Origin: Gnomoniopsis sp. IMI 355080
Lineage: Eukaryota > Ascomycota > Sordariomycetes > Diaporthales > Gnomoniaceae
Length of the DNA: 64,000 nt
Assembly (NCBI GenBank): GCA_027946555.1
Contig: JAPEVC010000127.1
Coordinates: forward strand, 1 to 64,000
Direction: 5' to 3'
Part shown: piece after piece, positions 36,245 through 46,453 of the stretch
Position numbering within the stretch: position 1 is the first letter of the stretch
Layout: the number at the start of each line of letters is the position of its first letter
Translations under genes and position numbers: made by a program
Notes under the pieces: model-generated
The model's database searches: none
What the model saw: only the letters and a program-made list of their open reading frames with translations
What the model was told of the DNA's origin: nothing

Positions 36245-36871
36245 ATGTGTCAAGAGTTTCTAAAGTATTGGTATGGGGAGATGGTTCAGAACGATGTCTC
36301 AATCCGATGCGGGAACAAAGAGATCACTCTGAAGAAATGCTGGAAGGCTCGTATGTTTGGCAAGTGCTCAAAAACTACGAAGTCTGTCGAGAAAATCTTT
36401 AAACTCTGCCCTAAATGCAAGGGCCAAGGTGAGACCGACCCATTTTATCTAATCCATTTGCAGGAGAGGGGCCCTGCAGGTGGTCATACTATACATTCTC
36501 CGCCTGCGTCTCCTCCTGCGCGTGGTCGTCGTGCTGCAACTGCTCCTCCTTCTCGTCATCCCACCACGCAGAGCCAACAACATTCACAATACCTTCAGGT
36601 GGCTCCGACTCTTCCCAGCGCTATTTACCAGCCTGGTCTTCCAAGTGGTGGTTACTATGCCCCGGCACCCCCACAGATCCAACCCAGCAGCCGCCCTGTC
36701 GCTCATGCTCGAACACAGCAAACTAGTCGTTCGATACCCCAAAGCCAACCTGGTCTTCAACGATCCCGTGCTATTCGCCGACCATCTTCACGTTCACAGT
36801 CTTCCTCTACCTATACTGGCCTTCAACACGCTCGCACTGAGCCTCCTAATTCTTCATACGGCTACTACTAG
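36245..36871 (+). CDS. Hypothetical protein with N-terminal Cys motif and disordered tail
   Basis: I chose the ATG at 36245 because it begins MCQEFLKYWYGEM, like a group of small fungal proteins that start Met-Cys; the frame stays open 93 bases further upstream. The 208 residues split into a basic N-terminal part of about 62 residues with Cys at positions 2, 22, 32, 41, 55 and 58 (a possible zinc site, ending CPKC) and a long Pro/Ser/Gln/Arg-rich tail ending SSYGYY. No signal peptide or membrane segment is present. A donor-like GTGAGA (36429) and a CTAAT branch with TTTGCAG (to 36463) would mark a 35-nt intron, too short to be usual and frame-changing, so I keep the frame unspliced. The family is not recognised. 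Confidence 0.5.
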   Translation: MCQEFLKYWYGEMVQNDVSIRCGNKEITLKKCWKARMFGKCSKTTKSVEKIFKLCPKCKGQGETDPFYLIHLQERGPAGGHTIHSPPASPPARGRRAATAPPSRHPTTQSQQHSQYLQVAPTLPSAIYQPGLPSGGYYAPAPPQIQPSSRPVAHARTQQTSRSIPQSQPGLQRSRAIRRPSSRSQSSSTYTGLQHARTEPPNSSYGYY

Positions 36872-37663
36872 TAGCCAGACTTGGATGTTCTACCGTCCCT
36901 TTCATGGCCAAGCGGTCCTTCTTCTGGGTTTCTATTTTCGTATGCCCCGGCATTTATCTAGGTGTTTCTTTGCTTAAATAGGGTACAGGCGTTTTTATTT
37001 AGGACGAGTGTCCTTATCTATGCTGATTATTTCTTACCTAGGTAGCTAGCATTTCCAGTCCAGAATTCAGGTTGTCTATTCTTACAAGGTCCCTTTAGCA
37101 AATCTTGTGGTGAAATTCTTGACTATGATATGTTCAGTTATGTGCAATGTACTCCCAAAATAATTCTCAGGCATCCATGGATAGCTACCTAGGTGGCTGC
37201 TGAGTGAATGCAGTAGCGGTGGAATCGAATGCTTCATGAAGTGCCATCAAAAATCATATCATCCCTGCCCGGGTACTCGAGTCAAGACTCTGTACACCTA
37301 GGAGGTACTTTGCAGGTTGTAGGTACATTCCTGGACTTCTAAGTCTGTTCAGATAATCAGGAAATGGGAAGCAGAAAAGCAGTTGGTCCCTCACTTGTCA
37401 GCCACAGCAACGGCAAATTCACACACTTCCAAGGTTCTTTGACAGAAAAAGATGCTTCATATAGCACAAACCATGGTCAAAAGGAGCTTTGTTTTCAGAC
37501 TTTAGAGCTCAATTCCCGGACTTTGGGATCAAATCTCAAGCACATAGAGCCATAAAGTGATTAATATTAGTGATAGTGGCGAGCATTCTTTGCTATTGTG
37601 AGTAGCCAATACAGGTTCACAATTTTGCAATGCCATCAAGTTCTACGCTACTGTTATGTTCCA
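36872..37663. other. Intergenic with CCTAGG palindromes
   Basis: No coding frame supported. TACCTAGGTA is at 37035-37044 and a near copy, TACCTAGGT, at 37186-37194. A third related CACCTAGGAGG lies near 37298. Confidence 0.5.
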
Positions 37664-39349
37664 TTACGAAAAGCAATACGCCATGGTGCGTATGATATCC
37701 AAGGCCCCAGAAAGCTTAGGCATAGAAGAAGCCTCCTCAGGATCGCTGAGGAAATGTTGGTAACTCCACGAGCCGCTGAAGCCAGCCAGATTTGAGCATT
37801 CCGTACTCCCCGAGCCACCAGAAGTGGATGATGAGCTGCTTTCCTCACGAGTGTGGTAAAACGGCAGGATGTTGCTGCAATTCCTCTTCTTCCATCTCGG
37901 TACTACCCCTCCACGCAGTGGTGGTTTCCATCTTGTGGACGTTGTCATGGCAGCCTGGGCAGTAGCAATGCAAACTTGTCCCTGTTTGCCATCGTAATGA
38001 TGATCCTCTCTTGCATCATGATCTTCACTACCCGCAACGGTTGCTCTAGGGGCTTTGCCAGCCATGAGCAAATCTCCTCCCTCCTCCCTGAAGTTGGCCG
38101 AGTGGTATCGGAATTTTCGCATAAAGGTTTCTGGAGCCACAAGATAGTGATTTTTCCCGCTGGGTTCAGTTACAATGATCTGTGGTCCAAAATTGTCGTT
38201 GTCTGACTGGTGATAGAATTGCCACGTACATTTCGAAAGTACTCTACGATTATGAGGTTTTGTGGGTAGAGCATCATTCTCGTCGTTGCAATCATTTGTC
38301 CTTCTTTTGGTTGTTCTTGAGTCCATTCTCATCTTTTCTGGTCTTTTCCAAGGCCTCTCTGACGTGACCTCACAAAGCGGCATGTCCTAATGCTGCTCGG
38401 CAGGGTGGAGGCGGTACCAAATATGGAAAGTAGCAAGGTCACAGATGAATTCATAGCCAGGGGTTGCAAAGAGCCAGTTATGAGAATCAGACGTGGCCAT
38501 GCTTTGTGAATGATTTCCATCAGGGACAATAGCATTGTTGACTGGATGAGACTAGTGTTAGTGGAAGTCCTATTGTAAAGTGATATACATGTATGCTGGG
38601 AAGCAGTTGTGTACTCACTGGCGAAATCTGCAATCCACTGCCGCATCCTGGTGGTCAAGCTCTCCCTACTGATTCGGGACCAAGCAGCATTTTGACTTAT
38701 AGCCATGAGACCATGATGCTCGTCATCAATGCTGGTAAGTTGCTTGGTCCTAATGATACAAGTCGGAAAGTCTGCAAATACTGCTACAAGCCGTTCCTGC
38801 TCTGCATCGAGGTCATCACCACGGACGTTACCCTCGGAACTTGACGTCGAAGAGCTGGCATCTTGAGTAGTATCCCCAGAAGGCTGATGCAGGGTGAAAT
38901 GAGTCTCAGGAGCATCATCAGCGGCTGCATAATCATTAGTTTGCGGGTTTCTTCCCGACCAATTTAGCAATGAACTCGCCTGAATCGTTCTCTTCAATGT
39001 CATGATCCTCATGAAAGCCAGGATACTCGTTCGGACTGCCGTCAGCGGCCTCGTCATCAACTATGCCATTAGGAACCAAGCTGTCTACTTCGCTGTCATC
39101 TTTGGTAGACTTATTGTCATCGTCGAGTACGGGAGGGCAGTCTTCATGGAGCTGTCCGCGGGAGTATTTCGCGATCTCAACTTGAAGCGCATGCCCCGGG
39201 CGAATCACTTCAACAGGTTTAACACCTGCTGTGTTCTGACGATAACAATCATCGACATACTGCTCCCATTTACCGCTTGTCTGGCAATCTTCTTCCCGGA
39301 GCTCATCTCCGGATATGCGGCAAATAATTGTCTCGGAAATAGGCTCCAT
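37664..39349 (-). pseudogene. Interrupted hypothetical gene, frame change plus in-frame TAG
   Basis: Reading on the minus strand, an ATG at 39349 with good context (AAAATGG) opens an acidic frame containing SGKWEQYVDDCYRQNT and running to 38936. The coding character then moves to another frame (ERLVAVFADFPTCIIRTKQL). That frame is spliced by a good intron at 38542-38618 (donor GTGAGT, acceptor TCCAG) into SHNWLFATPGYEFICDL, and it stops at a TAG, 38389-38387. The same frame continues directly with no further stop for another 240 codons to 37664, including STECSNLAGFSGSWSYQHF. The simplest reading is one gene of about 560 codons interrupted by a TAG (possibly once CAG) and by a frame change near 38950. 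A weak donor, GTCGGG, with a 55- or 76-nt intron could also explain the frame change. The family is not recognised. It could instead be two genes, but a 3-base gap between them would be odd in a fungus. Confidence 0.5.
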
Positions 39350-40967
39350 TTTATCAACACTCCGACACCAGCACTGGTCCCGTGTTTCTGTCTCGTTCCT
39401 CCCGGGGAGAGCGACTAGAGAGGATGACGAGATGCAACTAGTGGCCAGGAAGCAGCATGAACCTCAGTTGGAAGATGGAACGGCTTCTGTTCAAGTGACT
39501 GTAATCGGGAAAGGGTTGCCTCGAAAAAGAAGACGCGGTCGGCGAACGCGAAATCTTGGTCAAATCTAGCTCAAGGATAGGTCGAGCAGGGAGTGTTCCG
39601 ATCCCAGATGGATCACGCCGAGTGCACTCAACGCATCTGTGCAACTAATAATTCAGTATCGTGTATGGGATTTTCCGCGGACAGAAATCCGCTTGGCACC
39701 GAAGTCGAAGCAAGTGTCTTCGTGGCCTGCAAGGCGAGGTCCTAAACTCCTGAAGACCGGTCTCAGAAGGTGGGTGATCGCTATCTGTCCGCTCAACGTG
39801 GAAAGACGGAGGCAGACTGTGTGCGTATCATGCCGTAGAGTCTTGGAAATTTCGCTGTCTTCGTCGGAGCAAGTGGACGACTGTGGTAACTTCTGGAATG
39901 GCTCAAGCCTTGGGAACAGCTCGATTGGTATGCGGGTCTTTGATGCTTTGCTGACAAAGGAGCTCCGTGAGAAGACCATGAAAAGAAAGGAAGAACGTAT
40001 TGATTTTGAAGCTGTGTAGAATCTAGAGCATGGAGACGCAGTCAGCAACAACTGGTCTGGCTGTGTGGTGGGCGAGTGTTTACCTCTGTGTGCCTCACAC
40101 ACGAGAGGAAGTGGCAGCGCAGTTTCCTAACTATTCTGGCCGTTTTTCGTTGCAGATCGTTGGTAGCTGCGATATCTCGATCGAGTTGAACTGCCTGCTT
40201 ATTTCTTTTGTAACGATAGAACAATTCGGCATTGCTGCCGAGTTGAGAAAGTGATGAAAACGAAAAAGTTGTGTTGTTTGAAAAATGAACGACGGAATAC
40301 GCAGAGGGAGCGGAGAAGACATGTGACAATTTTTCTCAATTTATTTTATTCTCTTCGCCTGGTGAGGAGCAAAGCGTCCCGGTCCCCTGGAAAGAGCCGC
40401 CCAAGCGTGCGGCGGACCCAAGGCTAATGAACTCTAGAGTTCCTCGACGCCGGGCTAGGGCTTGCTGCTTTATTGAAGCTCCACGAACACGGTGGGCAGA
40501 TGGTTTCATGATCATCGATTTACATATATGAAATAGAAAGCAAATTCTCGTGGAAACCCTGCGAGGAGCTTAAGTGTCACGCTGTTCAGTCATCAAAGGA
40601 GATCTCGCGGCCACGCAAAAGTGACCTTTAGAAGGAAGTCCATTTCCACAGATGCTGCACAAGTCTTTGGAGCTCATACGTCTCCTCCTCCCACGAGTCT
40701 ACTATTGCAAGTCCTCCTCATCGAACGAGGACCAGGCATTGAAAGCAGAGCAGGACATGCTAGGACCATCATCATGACAGATGCAGACCTGAGATTTTGG
40801 ACCTTTGGTCATTCAGTTCTACTGCGCTTCAATCTCGTTTTCGAACGGCAGCCATCGCGGCTTTTTCTCGAAGATATGGAATGTCATGCTCGTTGGCCGA
40901 AAGTTGTCTCCGCACGCTATTGAAGCTGGCGTGGCCGCCGGTGGTGTTCGAACGGGACCGTTTTAAT
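39350..40967. other. Unresolved region with weak coding signals
   Basis: Frames on both strands look partly protein-like: plus 39639-40019 ending LLTKELREKTMKRKEERIDFEAV, plus 39420-39569 ending KRRRGRRTRNLGQI, and minus 40042-40329 with SNAELFYRYKRNKQAV. I could not connect any of them with splice signals or recognise a family, so none is called as a gene. Confidence 0.3.
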
Positions 40968-41683
40968 TTACTCCGCCAGAGGGCTTATTTGCCATGTCAG
41001 CAGGCACAAATCAAACAGAAAGGAAAGTGGCCCATTCAAGGGCAGAGGCAGGGTAAACTCACCCGAGATAGTCCTCATTGATAGTTCCAACAGCCCACAT
41101 TTCGGTGACTTCAGTTCGAATACCAATGAGCTTGAGACGAATGTGAGTGCCGGGTTCAATGGTCAAACCCTCATGGTCGGTGAACTGAGGTGGTGTGGCA
41201 TTTGCGTCATAGACACAGGTCTTGGGGATGGACTAGTTGACTGTGGTCAGTCGATGACTCTTGGCCAGAAAGCTGCTCTTTCTTCCTACGATCGACTTAC
41301 GTGACTGGATGTGAAGATCCGCAGGGGGCCAGCATGGGCAAAGAAGCCGTGGGCATTGATAGAACGTCCGACAACAGCATCGACCTAGAGACTTGTAAGA
41401 AGCTGGCAACATGCATGACCTCGCCATATCTTACTGTCTCGCCCTTGAAGGGCCGCCACACTACAGCCCTGTATCCAACAGTGAACTCGGCCAAACCACT
41501 GCCAGGTAGGATTCGACCCTCTGAGATGTCGAAGGTGTCCATTATGGTGACAATGAAGTAGTGACCAGCGCAAGTGCCCTCTACATCCTTCAACAGCTTT
41601 GTGGTGACCAGCTCGTGCATGTTCCTACCGAAATAGGAAGGATGCAGTGTGACGTGACGGGTGAGGTTGTAAAGAAAGAACAT
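40968..41683 (-). CDS. rpb7: RNA polymerase II subunit Rpb7
   Basis: Four minus-strand exons, 41683-41435, 41384-41301, 41232-41063 and 40983-40968, encode 172 residues; yeast Rpb7 has 171. Introns are 50, 68 and 79 nt with donors GTAAGA, GTAAGT and GTGAGT. The start MFFLYNLTRHVTLHPSYFG and the segment GRILPGSGLAEFTVGYRAVVWRPF are diagnostic. The S1/OB part follows from about residue 84 (HGFFAHAGPLRIFTSSH, then TPPQFTDHEGL, then TEMWAVGTINEDYLG). Rpb7 pairs with Rpb4 to form the stalk of RNA polymerase II, where it touches emerging RNA and initiation factors. The last exon is only 16 nt and encodes PLAE; without that splice the frame would stop at a TGA right after DYLG, so both forms would be nearly the same protein. 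Divergent to it lies the Mpo1-like gene. Confidence 0.93.
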
Positions 41684-42976
41684 TGTGTCCTTTGTTCTTC
41701 GTAAACGGCGTGTGCTTGAATCGGGGTGTCAAGTTTGTTGGACCTGGAGGGGGAGGATTGGTACTGGCAAGTATTCGTGCTGGGCAGCGCAGCAGGGTCG
41801 AGGGAGGGATCGAGGGAGTTGTCGCGTCAAATCAAGGGCAAATGCAGTCGACTGAGGTAGGCTTGAAGTGTCTGAGTGAAAGACAAGGGATTATGCGCCG
41901 ATGGAATCGACGTGGCTATGAGCCTTGCGCCAGACTGCCTTGACGGGAGGAGGAGGTTGATCCGTGGGATGGGGCAACCGATTCGAGAGGGGACGGCGCT
42001 GCTGTCGGAGAGGATAGTGAGTGGCTCAGTAACTCCTGGAGAGATTGTTCTTGAAGGTCCAGGAGCGTCGACTGAGATGGCAGCACGAGAACGACTCAAG
42101 GCTGGCGTGGATATGGGCTTGAAAAAGAGAGTGCAGTGCTGCAACAGCAAACTGAGGTCCTGTCAACTTTAGAGCCTCAACAAGCACCCTGGCAGCCGCA
42201 GCGTGAAGTACAGGGATAGGCCTGCAGACAAGACACATCCTCAATTTTCCAAGGTTCTTTTTACAGGGGGTGGCCACTAACAGGCCTCCACCAGAAGGAG
42301 AATCAACAATGTTAAGTAGCCAGACATATGGGAAAGGGAGCACTACCATTCTCTGACTTGTTTACCTCTTCAGGTTGATTTCCACATGATGACCTGGTTG
42401 TGTGTTTATTAGTTGAGATTATAATTCCAGCAAGGCATATGCTTACACTCCGCCGATACCAACGTAGACTGGACATCTCTTTTCACAGAATAGCCTTTTA
42501 AGCATCGAATTAAATATGGCCAACCATGCTGGATCTACATAGTACACATTGTACACAGTACACAGCAGGATGGATTGGTGCTGGACATCGGCAGCGGATT
42601 CAAGATTCTGGGGTGACATGGATGGAAGCCCCACACTACCCTGGTCAGTGCAGGATGCCGCTCGCTGCTCTCTCCGCCTGCTGCGCAGAGAACAAGTTCA
42701 GGATTCCTCGGCTCCCGACCCGAGGTCGCACATGAACTCTTAGATTGATTCCACCTCACTCAGGAGGTCTTTGTCCCCTTTACTACCAACATCGCCAGAA
42801 ACTCCAGCAATCCCACAACTCCACTCGATCAGGAGTCTAGCCACTTTACCCATTGAAGAGCGCAAAGCCGCTGACCAACGCCCTCCTGGCCCGGCATCCT
42901 CCGGCGCGAACAACAACCCAAATTAGACTCTGCTGGTGTCCTCCTACATCAACATCATCGCCGACCATTGCTGATC
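41684..42976. other. Divergent promoter region, rpb7 and Mpo1-like gene
   Basis: No supported gene. Frames of about 100 codons on both strands near 41830-42350 have no domain character and overlap each other. The region should carry the promoters of the two flanking divergent genes. Confidence 0.45.
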
Positions 42977-43618
42977 ATGTCTCTCGACTTGGAAAGACAC
43001 CTCGTGTTCTATGGCTCGTACCATAGTAATTCGGTCAACGTGGGCATTCACATGGTCTGCGTACCGATAATACTTATGACCAGCTTCCTTCTGGTGTGTC
43101 TGCCTCTGGTCCCAATTCATGCGGTGCCCATTATTGACCCTTACCTCTCGCCCTAGGCCGCGAACTCTGGCATTCTGATCCCCCTGCCCGACTGGCTCAC
43201 CTACGAATACCTTCCTCTCAATATGTGTACCATCGGGTCTCTCATATGGGGAGGCTTCTATGTCTTGATGGAACCAGTGGCTGGAAGCCTTCTGTGCGCC
43301 ATCTGCATCGGAATGGCCGCTGTAAACAACTACTTCTACTCTGAGGATCCCCGAACTGCCACTATCGTTGCCGGCGGCGTCTTCACCCTGGCCTGGATAC
43401 TTCAGTTCGTTGGCCACGGGAAATTCGAAGGTCGCGCTCCGGCTCTTCTCGATAACCTCATGCAGGCCCTGCTCTTGGCCCCACTCTTCGTCTGGCTGGA
43501 GCTGTTGTTCTTCTTCGGCTACCGCAGGGAGCTCCAAGCAAGGGTGGAGAAACAGGTTGAGAAGAACATCGCTCAGTTCAAAGCTGAAAGGGCCGCCAAG
43601 AATGGCAAGGCACAATGA
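42977..43618 (+). CDS. mpo1: Mpo1-like 2-hydroxy fatty acid dioxygenase (DUF962)
   Basis: Exons 42977-43093 and 43157-43618, joined across a 63-nt intron (donor GTGTGT, acceptor CCCTAG), encode 192 residues. Without the splice the frame would stop at the TAG that forms the acceptor. The N-terminus HLVFYGSYHSNSVNVGIH (8-25) and the later QFVGHGKFEGRAPAL (about 122-136) carry the conserved His residues thought to bind Fe2+. Four hydrophobic segments fit an ER membrane protein, and the C-terminus is a charged coil (RVEKQVEKNIAQFKAE). Yeast Mpo1 (YGL010w) degrades 2-hydroxypalmitate during phytosphingosine breakdown in the ER. The ATG at 42977 starts MSLDLERH, the usual family start. No lesion. 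Confidence 0.88.
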
Positions 43619-44862
43619 AGCCACAGTGGTCCAACGGTTCAATCTTTCGGGAGCTGCTAGGATAGAAGGCCTCGATTGAAGAGAAGCTGGTACCGAGTGA
43701 GAGCCCCGACTGGACAAAGTCGATCGTCGCTACCTACGGATGCTCCTCCCAGTGCCGCACTACCAAAATACGCAGAATTTGGCGAGAACCCTAATGTTGT
43801 AGATGAGTTTCTTGAGTCTTTGTTTCTAGCTGGCCTTGAAGTTAGTTGCAAACTGTGATATGGGCAATGGTGAGATGCATAATGATGGGAAAGCCGGGTG
43901 GAATTTTTCGGCGTTCAACATGATACCCGCAAATATAAGACTTGATTCCGGTCAGCTACATGTCCCTTGGACTCAGGGGCCGCTTCTGGTCTACCTCATC
44001 CAGAGAATGTCGAACAGCGAGAGGCAAGGCAGCTTCCTACATCATCGAGGGTGTTGAGGGTATTGATCACGCCACTGATACCACCAGGGCTACCAAAACG
44101 AGGCAAGACACAGCTGTCAACTGCTACACTAGATCCGTCGTCTTTGCGTCCGCCACCCTGTGGGCTCTCGAGATCGTACTCTGGAATTGTCCTATAAGGT
44201 TCCACGCAGAGGAGATAACACCCAAATTAATAAGGTACTTATGTGGCAGGAATGGACAAAGTGTATGAAATGTAAGGGTCGTATCGCTTTGCTGACGATC
44301 ATCAAGCTAATTGACGACGGTGGCATTCAGACCAGCAACAATAGCGGATATCGTAACATGTTGATTCGTCAATTCCAGCTCTTAAACTCAGCCGTGTCAG
44401 TATTTTCACGTGAATGTTGCTTATCCCGGCGACGGCTTCTGTTCACAATGGGCGCCCAGCTCTTTCTACTGGTTTGATATATAACAAGCTAGCCCACAAG
44501 CTTAATTCACTCTATCTTCCACTCTAAGACTTTACAATGGCCAACCGAAACTGAAGTAAGAGGATAATCAATCAACCTACAAATTGACCAAAGTCATGAT
44601 CGTTGAGATTGCATCTGATTAATAGTGGCTGTGAAAGTTTTTCGATGGCAACGTCCAGTGCGATGACTTCCCAGACAGAGGGAACAAAGGTGGCATCTCG
44701 CATGACAAATCCTTGGAGGGTACGTTCATGCAGTATCTGATGGCGAGCCCACATGAAACCGGCGATAGCAAGAAGAACAGTTGAGACAACATGGGGGAAG
44801 ACTCCTTTTGCAGAGATGTTGACGCTGCACTGGCAGAGGAAGGGCGCCGACAACCACCCTAA
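43619..44862. other. Intergenic with unresolved coding-like fragments
   Basis: A minus-strand frame ending at 44572 looks protein-like (VMRDATFVPSVWEVIALDVAI, with a hydrophobic segment before it) but lacks an ATG at its head and matches no family I know. It may be a gene remnant, like its neighbour the ThrE pseudogene. Nothing else is supported. Confidence 0.35.
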
Positions 44863-46453
44863 AAACCTGGAGATTCAACAAGCCATCCTACGCTGAGAAG
44901 ACACTCGCTCCTGACTGGCAAGCTTCCATCAACCAACTCTGAAGATAGTACTCAGTCTAACGTTCCCCGGCTCGAAGACAAAGAACATACCGACGGCAAC
45001 CCGCTCCAGTACACCAGTCTTCAGCCAGAGGTACAAAAGGACTCTTTCAGTAACAGACTTTCAAGCCAGACTCGGAACCATAGTGTTGCAGTAATCTCAT
45101 CAGGGCTATTCGGACAGACTCTTGGGACGGATGGTGCTCTTGTGCCTTCGGCTATGGAGACTGGCGTGTCATGCAGTGATTTCTCGAACGGTAACGGCCC
45201 TCCCAAGTAAAGACTGAGGCACGTTGACCGATAACTCCGCGACTAGAGGTAGGGAGCGAAGGCCAAGCGAGAGATCCTGTCGGTGCCAGATTCAGGAGAC
45301 GATCTCTACAGGCTGCTGCCCAGGTCCTAGAGGCTCACATCAAAGGCCCTCGCGTTAAGTCCGCCGATTTCCACGCCCCAACAAAATCGTTGGAAGGCGT
45401 CCAGTACGACAGAAGTGCCTCACCCATTCTGTTCAGGGTCGAAGAGGACGAGGACGAGGACACAGAGAGTGTGCTAGAGGCCGAGCCTCAGGAGGGGATT
45501 CTTGGAATCATCCTCGATCTCTATAAACTCCAAGCCATCGACGTGGTTGGAGCCGCACGCCTAGCGGAGATTTCCTCAGCACAAACGGGCATAGTAACTG
45601 GCATCCAGCCCTGCAACAGCAGAAACCTTTCTGCTGTAACCAGCAGTGCGGGAATGAGCAGTGCGGCGGACTCATGCAACTCGACCTTTTCCAGTGCCAC
45701 CGAGAGTGCCACATTCCCTCGAGACAACGAGCAACAGCGGCGACAAGGCTTACTGAAGGGCAGACCGCATTGGCTAGGCAATCAAAAGGCTGTCATGAAC
45801 ATCTCTGATGCCATCATGACGCATATTACGAGACAAATATATCCCATCAGACTCTGTCGGGCTCTGATGACTTTCGGGGCACCCACGCACCGACTGGAAG
45901 CGTGAGTTGCTTCCCTTGTTACACAAATTGCATAATGGAAATATTTATCTTTCCATGGGATTATTCGGGCCCGAAAGCCTCACATAGATGGGATACCTTG
46001 GTTCAAGATCGCTGCTGTGCATTATACGGACATGGCACAGGATTTCGCTCACCTACTGGTTGGATACATGGGAACCTCGGCCTGTGCAATCGGACTGAAT
46101 GCACACTTCATGTATTTGCCGAATGGTATTATCATTTCATTCATTGTGAGTAGTCGAATCTGAGGAGCGAAGAACGGTACGCTCAGACTGTTGTTATACT
46201 TCACTCCCTGCTACACACACTAACCGCACATATCAAGGACAACACAACCCAGACAACAAAGGTGTTCCGACGCGGTGGGAGAAACGGCCATCGAGGATAT
46301 TAGCGCAGCATCTGGCGTTGCTTTGAACGTTACAATTGCGATTGTCTAGGTCGCCATTAGCATTGCTGTTGGATTATCTCTCGCTGCTCTTATTGTCTGT
46401 CCCTTGGAATGGAAGAAGACGCAGCGGATGACTGGTGTATCCTCGTTTTGAAG
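44863..46453 (+). pseudogene. ThrE/Prm10-type membrane transporter remnant, core deleted
   Basis: An open frame from 44863 to 45210 (Ser/Thr-rich, without an early ATG) is followed in another frame from about 45226 by QARDPVGARFRRRSLQAAA. That frame runs on to IRLCRALMTFGAPTHRLEA at 45902, the diagnostic start of the ThrE (DUF1212) domain. A donor, GTGAGT, follows. The next conserved block, SACAIGLNAHFMYLPNGIIISF, reappears about 170 bases later with no AG acceptor in place. After another intron comes NTTQTTKVFR, and then the sequence jumps in a new frame to the C-terminal membrane helix, IAIV-stop-VAISIAVGLSLAALIVC, and a tail ending VSSF-stop at 46453. The whole membrane core of roughly 300-400 residues is missing. 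The TAG in the last helix sits where family members usually have Gln, which a single C-to-T change would explain. Intact relatives are putative vacuolar or plasma-membrane exporters. Confidence 0.75.

Noticed and set aside
42944..43717. 257-codon ORF antisense to the Mpo1-like gene
   Set aside because: It mirrors the exons and intron of a well-supported family gene, so it is an antisense shadow.
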